In this document: in pieces, positions 38,816 to 49,000 of the stretch
How positions within the stretch are numbered: position 1 is the first letter of the stretch
How the letters are laid out: each line of letters opens with the position of its first letter
DNA from: an uncultured Dokdonia sp.
GTDB taxonomy: Bacteria > Bacteroidota > Bacteroidia > Flavobacteriales > Flavobacteriaceae
DNA: 64,000 nucleotides
NCBI RefSeq assembly: GCF_947492815.1
Contig: NZ_CANLOB010000012.1
Coordinates: forward strand, 62,001 to 126,000
Direction: 5' to 3'
Notes under the pieces: generated by a model
The model's input: only the letters and a program-made list of their open reading frames with translations
What the model was told of the DNA's origin: nothing
Database searches by the model: none
Program-made: the position numbers and the translations under genes

Positions 38816-41800
38816 ATGAAACATTATTTATTAAGACTATTTCTATTTCTGGCCACAACATCATTAGTCGCTCAAGCTAATAAAGTAACTGTGGAGAATA
38901 CTAGTGATGGCGCAAAATTGATAGTAGACGGGCAAGACCTTATGATTAATGGTATGAATTGGGATTATATCCCAATTGGTCAGACCGTAGCAACAACTTC
39001 CTATCAATTCTGGAATCAATCTGATGATATCATAAAGGAAGCTTTAGATGCAGAGATGTCACTCCTTAAAAACATGGGTGTAAATGTCATAAGACAATAT
39101 GTAGGATTAAAACCAAAATGGGTTCAATATATTTATGAGAATTATGGTATTTATACCATGATCAATCATTCATTTGGACGTTATGGCCTTACCATAGATG
39201 GTGCATGGCAACCTATTACAGATTATGCTGATCCTCGTGTAAAAGAGCTTCTAATCAAAGAAACTACTGCAATGGCTCGAGAGTTTAAAGATACTCCTGG
39301 AATATTAATGTTTCTATTAGGTAATGAAAATAACTATGGCCTTTTTTGGGATGGAGCCGAAACAGAAGACGTTCCTGAAGAAGATAGTCGAATAAAGCCT
39401 AGAGCTAGAGCTATGTATAAGCTTTTTAATGAAGCGACTATCGAAATGAAAAAAATTATCACCTCACAACCTATTGCGATTTGTAATGGAGACTTACTTT
39501 TCTTAGACATCGTAGCAGAAGAATGTAAAGATATTGATATCTATGGTACAAACATGTATCGAGGCGTTTCTTTTGGTGATGCTTTTGAAAAAGTGAAAAA
39601 TGAATTTGGAAAACCAATCATGTTTACTGAATTTGGATCAGATGCCTTTAATGCGAATCAGAACCAAGAAGACCAAAAAGCGCAAGCTTATTATATGGTG
39701 GGGAATTGGAAAGAAATTTATGCCAATGCTGCCGGTTTAGGAAAAGCAGAAAATTCATTAGGTGGATTTACTTTCCAATTTAGCGATGGCTGGTGGAAAT
39801 ATGGTCAAACCACAAATTTAGATACTCATGATAATAATGCTTCATGGGCTAATGGAGGATACCAATTTGATTTTGAAGAAGGAGAAAACAATATGAATGA
39901 AGAGTGGTTTGGTATCTGTGCAAAAGGACCTACAAATGCTAAAGGACTTTATACATTGTATCCAAGAGCTGCATATTATGCCTTAAAAGAAGCACACGAA
40001 TTAAATCCTTATGCATTAGGAACCACTGCTGCTTCTGTTGAAAATCACTTTAATAATATTCAACTTATTGACGCCGTATTAAGAGCTCGTGGTGATAAAG
40101 CAGCCTCTGGAAGCTCCGGAGGAAGTAAAATTAAACTAAGTTCGTTAAGAGCTGAGTTTACAACATTTAACACGGGAGGTAAACGCATAACAACACCAGA
40201 TGATAGAGACCCAAATGCAAACGTATTTCCTGACCAATTAGGATTTGATAATATGGAGTCTTATTACATTGGTGTAGAAGCAAATCCAATGCCTGGACTA
40301 AAAGCAAATGTGGTAACCAACATTTTAGGAAATGTCGCTAGAAATCCTATCGATGAAATTTTCTTTGAAAATAGAGGTCGTCCAATAAATGTCCAAACTG
40401 ACAATGGAATTGTACCTATTACAGATAATAATAGAGTTCAGATATACCAAGCTGAATTTGATTGGAATACAAAATATACAAATGTAAAAGGATTCTATCG
40501 TACAGGACATTATCACTGGGGATACGAAGGTGATTTCTTCGGATTATATCCTGAAGCAAACTATGGACCTAATATAGACCTATATAATGGTTTAGCTCCT
40601 TTTGGTTTTGAATTTGAAGGAAAGAAAGAATTCAAAGGACTTAAGGTCGCATTTGGTCCAGAATTATGGTGGGGAGCTAACCCTGCTGTTCTTGTAAAAT
40701 ATGAGAAGCAATTCGGAAAATATAAAGTAGCAGGTATCTTTCACGAAGATATCGCACAACAAGGAGGTGCTGGTGTAACATCTGGAGCTATTCCTCAGCC
40801 AAGAACGAGAAGGTTTACAGGATATGCACAACGCAAGTTTGGTAAGTTTGATGTAGAATTAGGTGCTATTTGGGGTGGTCAACCTTTAAATGGAAGAGAA
40901 TATCAAGTTATTCAGAATGATGAAAATGGAAATACAAATGTTTTTGTCAATACCATCGATTCTGATGATAACTGGGGAGGTAAAGTAAAACTTAAATATA
41001 CTGGAGGTAGGTTCAACTGGTATGCACAAGCTGCTGCTCAAGGACTCGTTGCCGGCGGTGGTGCAGATTATACAAAAACATTCACAGGTTGGAGATTAAA
41101 AGATAGTGGAAGTGGTAATCAATATAACTTCTTAACTGGTTTTACATATACTATAGGAGATTTACAAATTGCTCCTAACTTCTTATGGCAAGAGCCTTTA
41201 GTTGATCCAATTCCATTAGGATCACCTGCTCCTGCTAGAGCTAGAAATATTCTTGCTGATCCTTTTGTTGTAAGATCAAACAGAAGAACAACAGCAGGAG
41301 AACTATTATTAACCTATGATCCTACTCCTGGATCTTGGTTTTATGAGTGGGATAATGACAGAGCTGAAGATGCTCCATTTGCAGCTAGTTTAGGGTTTGT
41401 ATATAGACATCTTCCAACAACACAAGATGCAGCTATTGGATTCTTTGGAAATAGTCGTGCTCCTGTGGCTTTTGACTCAGCGCCATCAGCACAAGATTTG
41501 TGGGAGATAAATGGTAGAGTGGTTTCTAAGTTTACACCAGATTTTGGATTGATAGCTAACTTCTTTGGAGGAAATGGTCAAGCAAACGGAAGTGATGATA
41601 GAGTTATTTATAGATATGGTACAGATGTGCGTGTGATCTATAATAAACTTAAATTAATGACTGAAGTAAAAATAGATGATTGGGGTCCTTTTGATTTCCA
41701 TAGAGATTTCAACTTAACATTCCCTTTTCAGTTTAAGGTAGACCTTTCTACTACTGTAGGTAAACCAGACTGGTTTATCTTACCAAACACACGTATTGGT

Positions 41801-41932
41801 ATCCGTTATACTTGGCGTTCTTTAGATAATTTCTCTCCGAGATTTCAATTTCAAGACCCAATTGACATGGGATTCCCTAACGGAAATGAGTGGGAAATTA
41901 GAACATATTTACACATTAACATTGGAAAATAA
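38816..41932 (+). CDS. glycoside hydrolase-like (clan GH-A TIM barrel) domain fused to a C-terminal outer-membrane beta-barrel
   Basis: Signal peptide; NGMNWDYIP...; LLGNENNYG (acid/base NE) and IMFTEFGSDAF (nucleophile E); residues ~430-1038 alternate amphipathic beta-strands and end in IRTYLHINIGK. Confidence 0.78.
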   Translation: MKHYLLRLFLFLATTSLVAQANKVTVENTSDGAKLIVDGQDLMINGMNWDYIPIGQTVATTSYQFWNQSDDIIKEALDAEMSLLKNMGVNVIRQYVGLKPKWVQYIYENYGIYTMINHSFGRYGLTIDGAWQPITDYADPRVKELLIKETTAMAREFKDTPGILMFLLGNENNYGLFWDGAETEDVPEEDSRIKPRARAMYKLFNEATIEMKKIITSQPIAICNGDLLFLDIVAEECKDIDIYGTNMYRGVSFGDAFEKVKNEFGKPIMFTEFGSDAFNANQNQEDQKAQAYYMVGNWKEIYANAAGLGKAENSLGGFTFQFSDGWWKYGQTTNLDTHDNNASWANGGYQFDFEEGENNMNEEWFGICAKGPTNAKGLYTLYPRAAYYALKEAHELNPYALGTTAASVENHFNNIQLIDAVLRARGDKAASGSSGGSKIKLSSLRAEFTTFNTGGKRITTPDDRDPNANVFPDQLGFDNMESYYIGVEANPMPGLKANVVTNILGNVARNPIDEIFFENRGRPINVQTDNGIVPITDNNRVQIYQAEFDWNTKYTNVKGFYRTGHYHWGYEGDFFGLYPEANYGPNIDLYNGLAPFGFEFEGKKEFKGLKVAFGPELWWGANPAVLVKYEKQFGKYKVAGIFHEDIAQQGGAGVTSGAIPQPRTRRFTGYAQRKFGKFDVELGAIWGGQPLNGREYQVIQNDENGNTNVFVNTIDSDDNWGGKVKLKYTGGRFNWYAQAAAQGLVAGGGADYTKTFTGWRLKDSGSGNQYNFLTGFTYTIGDLQIAPNFLWQEPLVDPIPLGSPAPARARNILADPFVVRSNRRTTAGELLLTYDPTPGSWFYEWDNDRAEDAPFAASLGFVYRHLPTTQDAAIGFFGNSRAPVAFDSAPSAQDLWEINGRVVSKFTPDFGLIANFFGGNGQANGSDDRVIYRYGTDVRVIYNKLKLMTEVKIDDWGPFDFHRDFNLTFPFQFKVDLSTTVGKPDWFILPNTRIGIRYTWRSLDNFSPRFQFQDPIDMGFPNGNEWEIRTYLHINIGK

Positions 41933-41938
41933 AAAGTC

Positions 41939-44224
41939 ATGAAGAATATATTCACAACAAGAAAAATAAGCTACTTAATAGCCGCGCTGTTTTTAGTTAT
42001 TAATTATAGTTGTCAGCCAGATGACGAAAATTTACAAGAAGCCACTTTTCCAAATATAGCAGATGTATTTATAGACTCATTTAGTGCTAGTCTAGAATAC
42101 GCAGCTTTTGGAACTTCTAAAGTAACTGCTTTTGATGTAGATTCAGATATTACATTCCAAGGGGATCTCGCTATGCGTTTTGATATACCAAATACAAATG
42201 ATCCAGAAGGAGGATTTGCAGGAGGTGTATTTACTACCGGCGTAGGTAGAAACTTAACAGATTATAATGTATTGACTTTTTATGCAAGAGCATCAAAAGG
42301 AGAAACTATCAATCAAATAGGATTTGGATTAACCTTTGAAGGAGAAGTATTTAGAACACAAGTGAACGGCATTCAAGTAGGAACTGCATGGCAAAAATAC
42401 TTTATCCCAATTCCTAATTCTGCAAAACTTACACAAGAAAGAGGAATGCTTTGGATAGCAGAAGCTGCAGACGATGGATCTTCATACCAACTATGGATAG
42501 ATGAAGTAAAGTTTGAAAACTTAAGCACATTTATACAAGAAAGCGCTCAAATATTAAACGGAGTAGATCAAGTAACAGCTGCTTCGGCAGGAAGTACAAT
42601 TACGATAGATGGAGCATCGGCTACTTATAACCTTCCATCTGGTGTCTTACAAAGTCTTACGACAACAGCAGCATATTTTGATTATACTTCTTCTAATGAA
42701 TCTGTTGCTACAGTAGATGAATTTGGTGTTGTATCCGTGTTAAGCGATTCAGGCTCTTCAATTATAAGCGCTACATTAAATGGTCTTGAAGCAGACGGAT
42801 CTATTACATTTATGGATGTAGATGCCTCTGGAAATGTAGATGATTCTGATGCTACCGAAATAGGACTCCCATTAGGTTTTGAATCAACAACACTTAATTA
42901 CAATCCAATAGGGTTTGAAGGAGCAGGTCCTTCTATAGCTGCAAATCCAGTAGTAGGTGGATTAAATAATAGTTCCAATGTCTTAAGATCATTAAAAAGT
43001 GAAGGATCACAATTCTTTGCAGGACAATTTATTGATCTAGATGTACCTGTTGATTTCTCAACAAATCAAATAGTGAGTGCTTTAGTATTAGCACCAAATG
43101 CAGGTACTCCTGTGAGAGTAGCGTTAGAAAACAGTCAAGATGCAAGTACACAAATCAGAGTAGATATTACAAACACCGTAAGTAATCAGTGGGAAGAACT
43201 CCTTTTTGATTTTACAGGACTTGTAAATCCTAGTATATCCTATGATCGATTAGTGATCATTTTTGATATAGATGAAGCAAACCCAATGCCTGGTGATGGT
43301 TCTGTATATTTTATAGATGATATTCAATTAACCGACGGCGATGGCGGCGGCGGCGGCGGCGGCGACAACCTATTGATCAATGGAGATTTTGAGCAAGGAA
43401 TGACCGTATGGGAAGGAAATGGATTTAATGTTCAAACAGAAGGTGGTAATAGCTTTAATTTTGTAGATGTTGCTACAGCTGGTAATCCTTTTGATGTAAA
43501 CTTAAGTCAAAGAGGTTTAGACATTGCAGAAGGTGATACATACACATTAACCTTTGATGCTTCTACAGATGCAGGTACAGGTAGTCGAACTATGATTGCT
43601 GGTATAGGACTCTTTGTCGCACCGTTTACAAACCAAACTATGGAAGTTACAGTTACTGAAACTACACAAACGTTTACCTTAGAGCTTACTGCTAATTTTA
43701 CGTCTGTAGATAGTCGTGTGTTATTTGACATGGGAGCAGATACAGGTATTATAGTTATTGACAATGTTATTTTAGAATTAAATGACGGAGGCGGAGGCGG
43801 CGGAGGTGATAACGAACTCACCAATGGAGACTTTGAACAAGGAATGACTGTATGGGAAGGAAATGGATTTAATGTACAAACAGACGGAGGTAACAGCTTT
43901 AACTTTGTAGACGTTGCTACAGCTGGAAACCCATTTGATGTAAACTTAAGTCAGAGAGGATTAGTCATCAATGATGGAGAAACGTTCACATTAACGTTTG
44001 ATGCTTCTACAGATACAGGTAGTCGAACCATGATTGCAGGTATAGGGCTCTTTGTCGCACCATTTACAAACCAAAGTATGGAAGTCACAGTGACAGATAC
44101 CGTTCAAACATTTACCCTTGAACTTACTGCAAATTTCTCTTCTACCGATGGTCGTGTGTTATTTGACATGGGAGCAGATACGGGAGTTCTGGTAATTGAT
44201 AATGTATCATTAGTACAAAACTAA
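41939..44224 (+). CDS. surface/periplasmic lipoprotein with Ig-like region and two C-terminal CBM4/9-like modules on poly-Gly linkers
   Basis: Lipobox VINYSCQPDD; two copies of NGDFEQGMTVWEGNGFNVQT.GGNSFNFVDVATAGNPFDVNLSQRGL; GGGGGGG linkers. Confidence 0.8.
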   Translation: MKNIFTTRKISYLIAALFLVINYSCQPDDENLQEATFPNIADVFIDSFSASLEYAAFGTSKVTAFDVDSDITFQGDLAMRFDIPNTNDPEGGFAGGVFTTGVGRNLTDYNVLTFYARASKGETINQIGFGLTFEGEVFRTQVNGIQVGTAWQKYFIPIPNSAKLTQERGMLWIAEAADDGSSYQLWIDEVKFENLSTFIQESAQILNGVDQVTAASAGSTITIDGASATYNLPSGVLQSLTTTAAYFDYTSSNESVATVDEFGVVSVLSDSGSSIISATLNGLEADGSITFMDVDASGNVDDSDATEIGLPLGFESTTLNYNPIGFEGAGPSIAANPVVGGLNNSSNVLRSLKSEGSQFFAGQFIDLDVPVDFSTNQIVSALVLAPNAGTPVRVALENSQDASTQIRVDITNTVSNQWEELLFDFTGLVNPSISYDRLVIIFDIDEANPMPGDGSVYFIDDIQLTDGDGGGGGGGDNLLINGDFEQGMTVWEGNGFNVQTEGGNSFNFVDVATAGNPFDVNLSQRGLDIAEGDTYTLTFDASTDAGTGSRTMIAGIGLFVAPFTNQTMEVTVTETTQTFTLELTANFTSVDSRVLFDMGADTGIIVIDNVILELNDGGGGGGGDNELTNGDFEQGMTVWEGNGFNVQTDGGNSFNFVDVATAGNPFDVNLSQRGLVINDGETFTLTFDASTDTGSRTMIAGIGLFVAPFTNQSMEVTVTDTVQTFTLELTANFSSTDGRVLFDMGADTGVLVIDNVSLVQN

Positions 44225-44270
44225 AGACAAAAAATTATTTAATAAAGTGATAAAAGATATAGCTTCAGGG

Positions 44271-44290
44271 TACGCTTTCGCGAAAGCGTA
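44271..44290. repeat. interspersed palindrome TACGCTTTCGCGAAAGCGTA between CBM lipoprotein and GH16
   Basis: Perfect 20-bp palindrome; extended match with 14394-14413 (…CGTACTCAG). Confidence 0.95.
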
Positions 44291-44353
44291 CTCAGTAACC
44301 ACCCAACTGTAATGTATGGATCTATCTCTTTTGTTTCTCACAAAAAAAGGAAA

Positions 44354-45220
44354 ATGAAAATAAAAAATGGAATCTTAAAAAGTATCGCATATGGTTTTAT
44401 CTGTATGGCAGTACTAAGTTGTAATGACGACGAAGGAAGTACGATAGGTCTAACAAATCTTAATCTCGTATTTGAAGACGATTTTAACGGAGAAGCAGGA
44501 GCATCAATTAATCCTGAGTTTTGGAATTTTGATATAGGTACTGGAGATAATGGATGGGGAAATCAAGAACTTCAATATTATACAGATCGCCCAGAAAATG
44601 TATCCTTAGATGGTCAAGGAAATATGGTCATTACGGCTCGTAGAGAAAACTTTCAAGGATCACCTTTTACCTCTGCTAGAATAAATACTAGAGATAAAGT
44701 AGAGCAACAATATGGCCGTTTTGAAGCAAGAATACAAATGCCTGGAGGACGTGGTGTTTGGCCAGCTTTTTGGATGTTAGGAAGTAATATTGAAACTGAA
44801 CCAGATGATGATCCTGCTACTATTGCATGGCCATTTGTAGGTGAAATAGATGTCACAGAAATGAGAGGTCAAGAGCCTTTTAGAACCATTGGAAGTATAC
44901 ATGGCCCAGGATATTCTGGAGGAGGTGCCATCTCTGGTGAATTAGATCTAGAAGATGAGCGTTTTGATACAGAGTTTCATGAGTTTGCTATTGAGTGGAG
45001 TCCTGATTTCATAGATTACTTTATAGATGGTATTCGCTTTAATAGAATCACTAAAGATGATATTCCAAATGGCGCCGACTGGGTTTTTGATGATCAACCT
45101 TTCTTTATACTATTAAATGTTGCGGTAGGTGGAACCTTTGTTGGATTTCCAGTAGACTCAACACCTTTACCTCAGCAAATGATTGTAGACTATGTACGTA
45201 TATACGAGATAGGAAATTAA
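44354..45220 (+). CDS. GH16 endo-beta-1,3-glucanase (laminarinase-like), lipoprotein
   Basis: ATG at 44354; lipobox AVLSC; GEIDVTEMRGQ catalytic ExDxxE; NPEFWNFDIGTGDNGWGNQELQYYTDRPENV. Confidence 0.93.
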   Translation: MKIKNGILKSIAYGFICMAVLSCNDDEGSTIGLTNLNLVFEDDFNGEAGASINPEFWNFDIGTGDNGWGNQELQYYTDRPENVSLDGQGNMVITARRENFQGSPFTSARINTRDKVEQQYGRFEARIQMPGGRGVWPAFWMLGSNIETEPDDDPATIAWPFVGEIDVTEMRGQEPFRTIGSIHGPGYSGGGAISGELDLEDERFDTEFHEFAIEWSPDFIDYFIDGIRFNRITKDDIPNGADWVFDDQPFFILLNVAVGGTFVGFPVDSTPLPQQMIVDYVRIYEIGN

Positions 45221-45410
45221 TCAAGGTGTAAACAACAATATATAATAGCATCTATAGCATCAAATGGAAACATCATCTCCTGTTTGATGCTGTAGATAAT
45301 AGAATAATCCCCTAAAGTGAAATACGGTCTTATCTGATAATTCAGATAACATACTATTTCTTAATCATAATGAGCGCTATAAGAAGTGCCATTTTCGTGA
45401 AAAATCATAA

Positions 45411-48400
45411 ATGACAAAACAATCTATTTATATAGGACATCAACAAGCCTCTTATAATGAGCTTGAAATAAAAGGAGAACTTCTCAATATTGATAACGAA
45501 ATCTATTATAAGATATCCAACAGTGATCAAATGAGGCCTTTTTTCATGAGTATCATTAGTAATTCAAACCATTGGATGTTTATTGCCAGTAATGGAGGGT
45601 TATCTGCAGGTAGAAAAAACTCAGACAATTCACTATTTCCTTATTATACAGATGATAAGATTACTGAATCTGCAGATGTAACAGGTAGCAAAACACTACT
45701 TAAAGTACAAAAGAAGGATAAAATATTTTTATGGGAACCGTTTTCAAACACATACAAAGGAGTCTATAATATCACTCGGAACCTATATAAAAACAACTAT
45801 GGGAACAAAGTCATTTTTGAAGAAAAAAATACTGATTTAGGACTCACCTATAGATACCAATGGAGTTCTAGCGATACCTATGGTTTTGTCAAGAAATCTA
45901 CACTTATAAATGATCAGGAAACGTCTGTAAAAGTAACTGTATTAGATGGTTTACAAAATATCGTTCCTTATGGTGTGGGTGAAGATTTACAAAAAGCAAG
46001 TAGTAATCTAGTAGATGCGTATAAGCGTAACGAACTTATAGAAGATACAGGTATTGGTTTATATGCACTCAGTGCTATTATTGTTGACAAAGCAGAGCCA
46101 AGCGAAGCATTAAAAAGTAATATTATCTGGTCTTTAGGTATAGACAATCCTACGTATCTTGTATCATCTCTTCAGTTAGAATCTTTTAGACGAGGAAAAA
46201 CTATTCATCAAGAAACAGATGTTAAAGCAGAACGAGGTGCCTATTTTGTGGCTACAGAAATTGAGTTAGCAAAGAGCGAAAAAAAAGAATGGATGCTCAT
46301 TGCTGATGTAAACCATACGATAAGTTCTATCACAGAGATTTCTGAAAAAATAAAGACAACTCCTAACCTTATGGAGTTAGTTCAAGAAGATATTGATGTA
46401 GGGACAGCACACCTTTTAGAATTAGCAGGTGCATCTGATGCGATGCAACTCAGTGACAATAAACTCAGAAATACACGTCATTTTTCAAATACGCTTTTCA
46501 ATATTATGAGAGGTGGTATTTTTGATCACAATTATCAAATAGAAAAATGGGATTTTGAAACCTATATTGCAAAAGCAAACACCGCTGTTTTTGAAAAAGA
46601 AAAAGCAGTAATAGCAGCTTTACCTGATACATTCTCACTTCCCTTTTTAAAAGATATAGCTTCTAAAAGTAATGATCCACATTTTAAGAGATTATGCTTA
46701 GAATACATGCCATTAAAATTTAGTAGAAGGCATGGAGATCCAAGTAGACCATGGAATAAGTTTTCAATTAACACACGTAATGAGGTTGATGGTTCTAAAG
46801 TATTAGACTACGAAGGAAACTGGAGAGATATTTTTCAAAATTGGGAAGCATTATCACTTGCATATCCAGATTTTATTGAGAGTATGATTCATAAGTTTCT
46901 CAATGCAACTACGTTTGATGGATACAATCCATATCGTGTTACAAAAGGTGGCTTTGATTGGGAAACTATAGAAGAAGATAATCCTTGGGCATATATAGGA
47001 TATTGGGGAGATCATCAAATCATTTACCTACAGAAGTTTTTAGAAATTATTGAAGGGCATCATCCTGGAAAACTTGCAAGTTTTTTTGATACAGACCTCT
47101 TTGTATATGCTAATGTTCCTTATATCATAAAAGAGTATACAGAAATATTAAAAAACCCAAAAGACACGATCGACTTTGATTTTAATCTTGATGATAAAAT
47201 ACGCAAGAGAAGAGCAACTTTAGGGGTAGATGGTGCTCTATTACAGACCTCAAAAAATGAGATCTACAACGTAAACCTCATCGAGAAAATATTAGCAACA
47301 GTGTTGGCTAAAATATCCAATTTCATTCCAGAAGCCGGTATTTGGTTAAATACACAACGTCCAGAATGGAATGATGCTAATAATGCACTTGTAGGGAATG
47401 GCGTCTCTATGGTAACCTTATATTATTTAAGACGATTCCTTCACTTCTTTGGAAATAGTATTGCAAATGCAACTATTGAAGAAACCAAAATATCTAAAGA
47501 ATTACATGATTTTTATACAGGGATCACCTATACCCTTAGCGCACATAGAGATGTATTAAATAGTGCTATTTCTGACACAGATCGTAAAACGATTTTAGAT
47601 GGTTTAGGTACTGCTGCTAGCATCTATAGAACGCAGATATACAAAAACAACTTTTCAGGAAAAAAAGAAACGATTTCATTACATAGTATATCTGATTTTA
47701 TAACAACATGCCTATCATATATAGAACATACTATAGATGCAAATAAACGAGAAGACAATCTGTACCATGCATATAATTTGATGACCGTACATGGTGATAA
47801 GGAAGTTACAGTAAGTTACCTAGAAGAAATGCTAGAAGGGCAAGTAAGTGTCTTGAGTTCGGGATATCTTAGCTCAAAAGAGAATCTTGAGGTACTAGAC
47901 GCTTTAAAAAGTAGCGCCTTATTTAGAGAAGATCAATACAGCTATCTCCTCTACCCTAACAAAGAATTAGCGAAGTTTTTAGATAAAAATCAAATCCCTG
48001 AAAAAGCAATAAGCGAATCAAAGCTTTTGCAACAACTTCTTGACCATAATAATAGTCAAATAGTACAGAAAGACATCAAGGGTCATTATCATTTCAATGG
48101 TAATTTTAATAACGCAAAGCGATTAAACGAAGCATTAGATACCCTAGATACTACCTATCAAAAACTCGTTACTAAAGAGCGTCAATTCTTATTAGACACC
48201 TATGAATTAGTATTCAACCATAAAGCATTTACAGGAAGATCAGGAACCTTCTTTGGATATGAAGGTCTTGGCTCTATTTATTGGCACATGGTTTCCAAAT
48301 TACTACTGGCTGTACAAGAATGTTGTTTAAAAGCTATTAGAGAGCAGGAAAGCGATGAGATTATTGGTAGATTATTAGAACACTATTATGAAATAAATGA

Positions 48401-48881
48401 AGGCATTGGCGTTCATAAATCACCAAAACTATATGGAGCTTTCCCAACAGATCCGTACTCACACACACCGGCAGGTAAAGGAGCACAACAACCAGGAATG
48501 ACAGGACAGGTAAAAGAAGACATCCTAAGTCGTTTTGGAGAATTAGGCGTTTTTGTAAATGATGGAAAACTTCAATTCAGTCCACATATGCTTCGTAAAT
48601 CAGAATTTTTAAACACCCCACAATCATTTGATTATATCGATATAAACCTAAAAAAACAAACGATTCATATCCCTAAAGACGCTATTTGCTTTACCTATTG
48701 TCAAATACCAGTGATCTATACCATTTCAGAAAAAGCATGTATAGAAGTACGCTCAAAAGAAGGGACTTCTCAAACTTTTGATGCATTGCAATTAGATAAC
48801 ACCATAAGTAAGCAAGTATTTAGCCGTACAGGAGATATTGTTCAAATACATGTATCAGTAACTAACAACTATTTAAAATAG
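45411..48881 (+). CDS. beta-1,3-glucan phosphorylase-like protein (GH149/GH161/GH94-related), cytoplasmic
   Basis: 1156 aa, no signal peptide; phosphorylase-like segments RHGDPSRPWNKFSI...YEGNWRDIFQNWEALSLAYPDF...NPYRVTKGGFDWETIEEDNPWAYIGYWGDHQIIYLQKFLE. Confidence 0.75.
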   Translation: MTKQSIYIGHQQASYNELEIKGELLNIDNEIYYKISNSDQMRPFFMSIISNSNHWMFIASNGGLSAGRKNSDNSLFPYYTDDKITESADVTGSKTLLKVQKKDKIFLWEPFSNTYKGVYNITRNLYKNNYGNKVIFEEKNTDLGLTYRYQWSSSDTYGFVKKSTLINDQETSVKVTVLDGLQNIVPYGVGEDLQKASSNLVDAYKRNELIEDTGIGLYALSAIIVDKAEPSEALKSNIIWSLGIDNPTYLVSSLQLESFRRGKTIHQETDVKAERGAYFVATEIELAKSEKKEWMLIADVNHTISSITEISEKIKTTPNLMELVQEDIDVGTAHLLELAGASDAMQLSDNKLRNTRHFSNTLFNIMRGGIFDHNYQIEKWDFETYIAKANTAVFEKEKAVIAALPDTFSLPFLKDIASKSNDPHFKRLCLEYMPLKFSRRHGDPSRPWNKFSINTRNEVDGSKVLDYEGNWRDIFQNWEALSLAYPDFIESMIHKFLNATTFDGYNPYRVTKGGFDWETIEEDNPWAYIGYWGDHQIIYLQKFLEIIEGHHPGKLASFFDTDLFVYANVPYIIKEYTEILKNPKDTIDFDFNLDDKIRKRRATLGVDGALLQTSKNEIYNVNLIEKILATVLAKISNFIPEAGIWLNTQRPEWNDANNALVGNGVSMVTLYYLRRFLHFFGNSIANATIEETKISKELHDFYTGITYTLSAHRDVLNSAISDTDRKTILDGLGTAASIYRTQIYKNNFSGKKETISLHSISDFITTCLSYIEHTIDANKREDNLYHAYNLMTVHGDKEVTVSYLEEMLEGQVSVLSSGYLSSKENLEVLDALKSSALFREDQYSYLLYPNKELAKFLDKNQIPEKAISESKLLQQLLDHNNSQIVQKDIKGHYHFNGNFNNAKRLNEALDTLDTTYQKLVTKERQFLLDTYELVFNHKAFTGRSGTFFGYEGLGSIYWHMVSKLLLAVQECCLKAIREQESDEIIGRLLEHYYEINEGIGVHKSPKLYGAFPTDPYSHTPAGKGAQQPGMTGQVKEDILSRFGELGVFVNDGKLQFSPHMLRKSEFLNTPQSFDYIDINLKKQTIHIPKDAICFTYCQIPVIYTISEKACIEVRSKEGTSQTFDALQLDNTISKQVFSRTGDIVQIHVSVTNNYLK

Positions 48882-49000
48882 TATGTATATGCTTTCAAAA
48901 AATATAGTGATGCAGAAGTTTATGCTGAGCTTGTCGAAGTACGAAAGCGTATAGTAGCAACATACTTTTAATAAGAAAATATAAAATAATACAAGAACCC

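Noticed and set aside
43343-43824. Minus-strand ORF 43507-43824 with poly-Pro (SPPPPPPPSF)
   Set aside because: Complement of the Gly-linker repeats in the lipoprotein gene.
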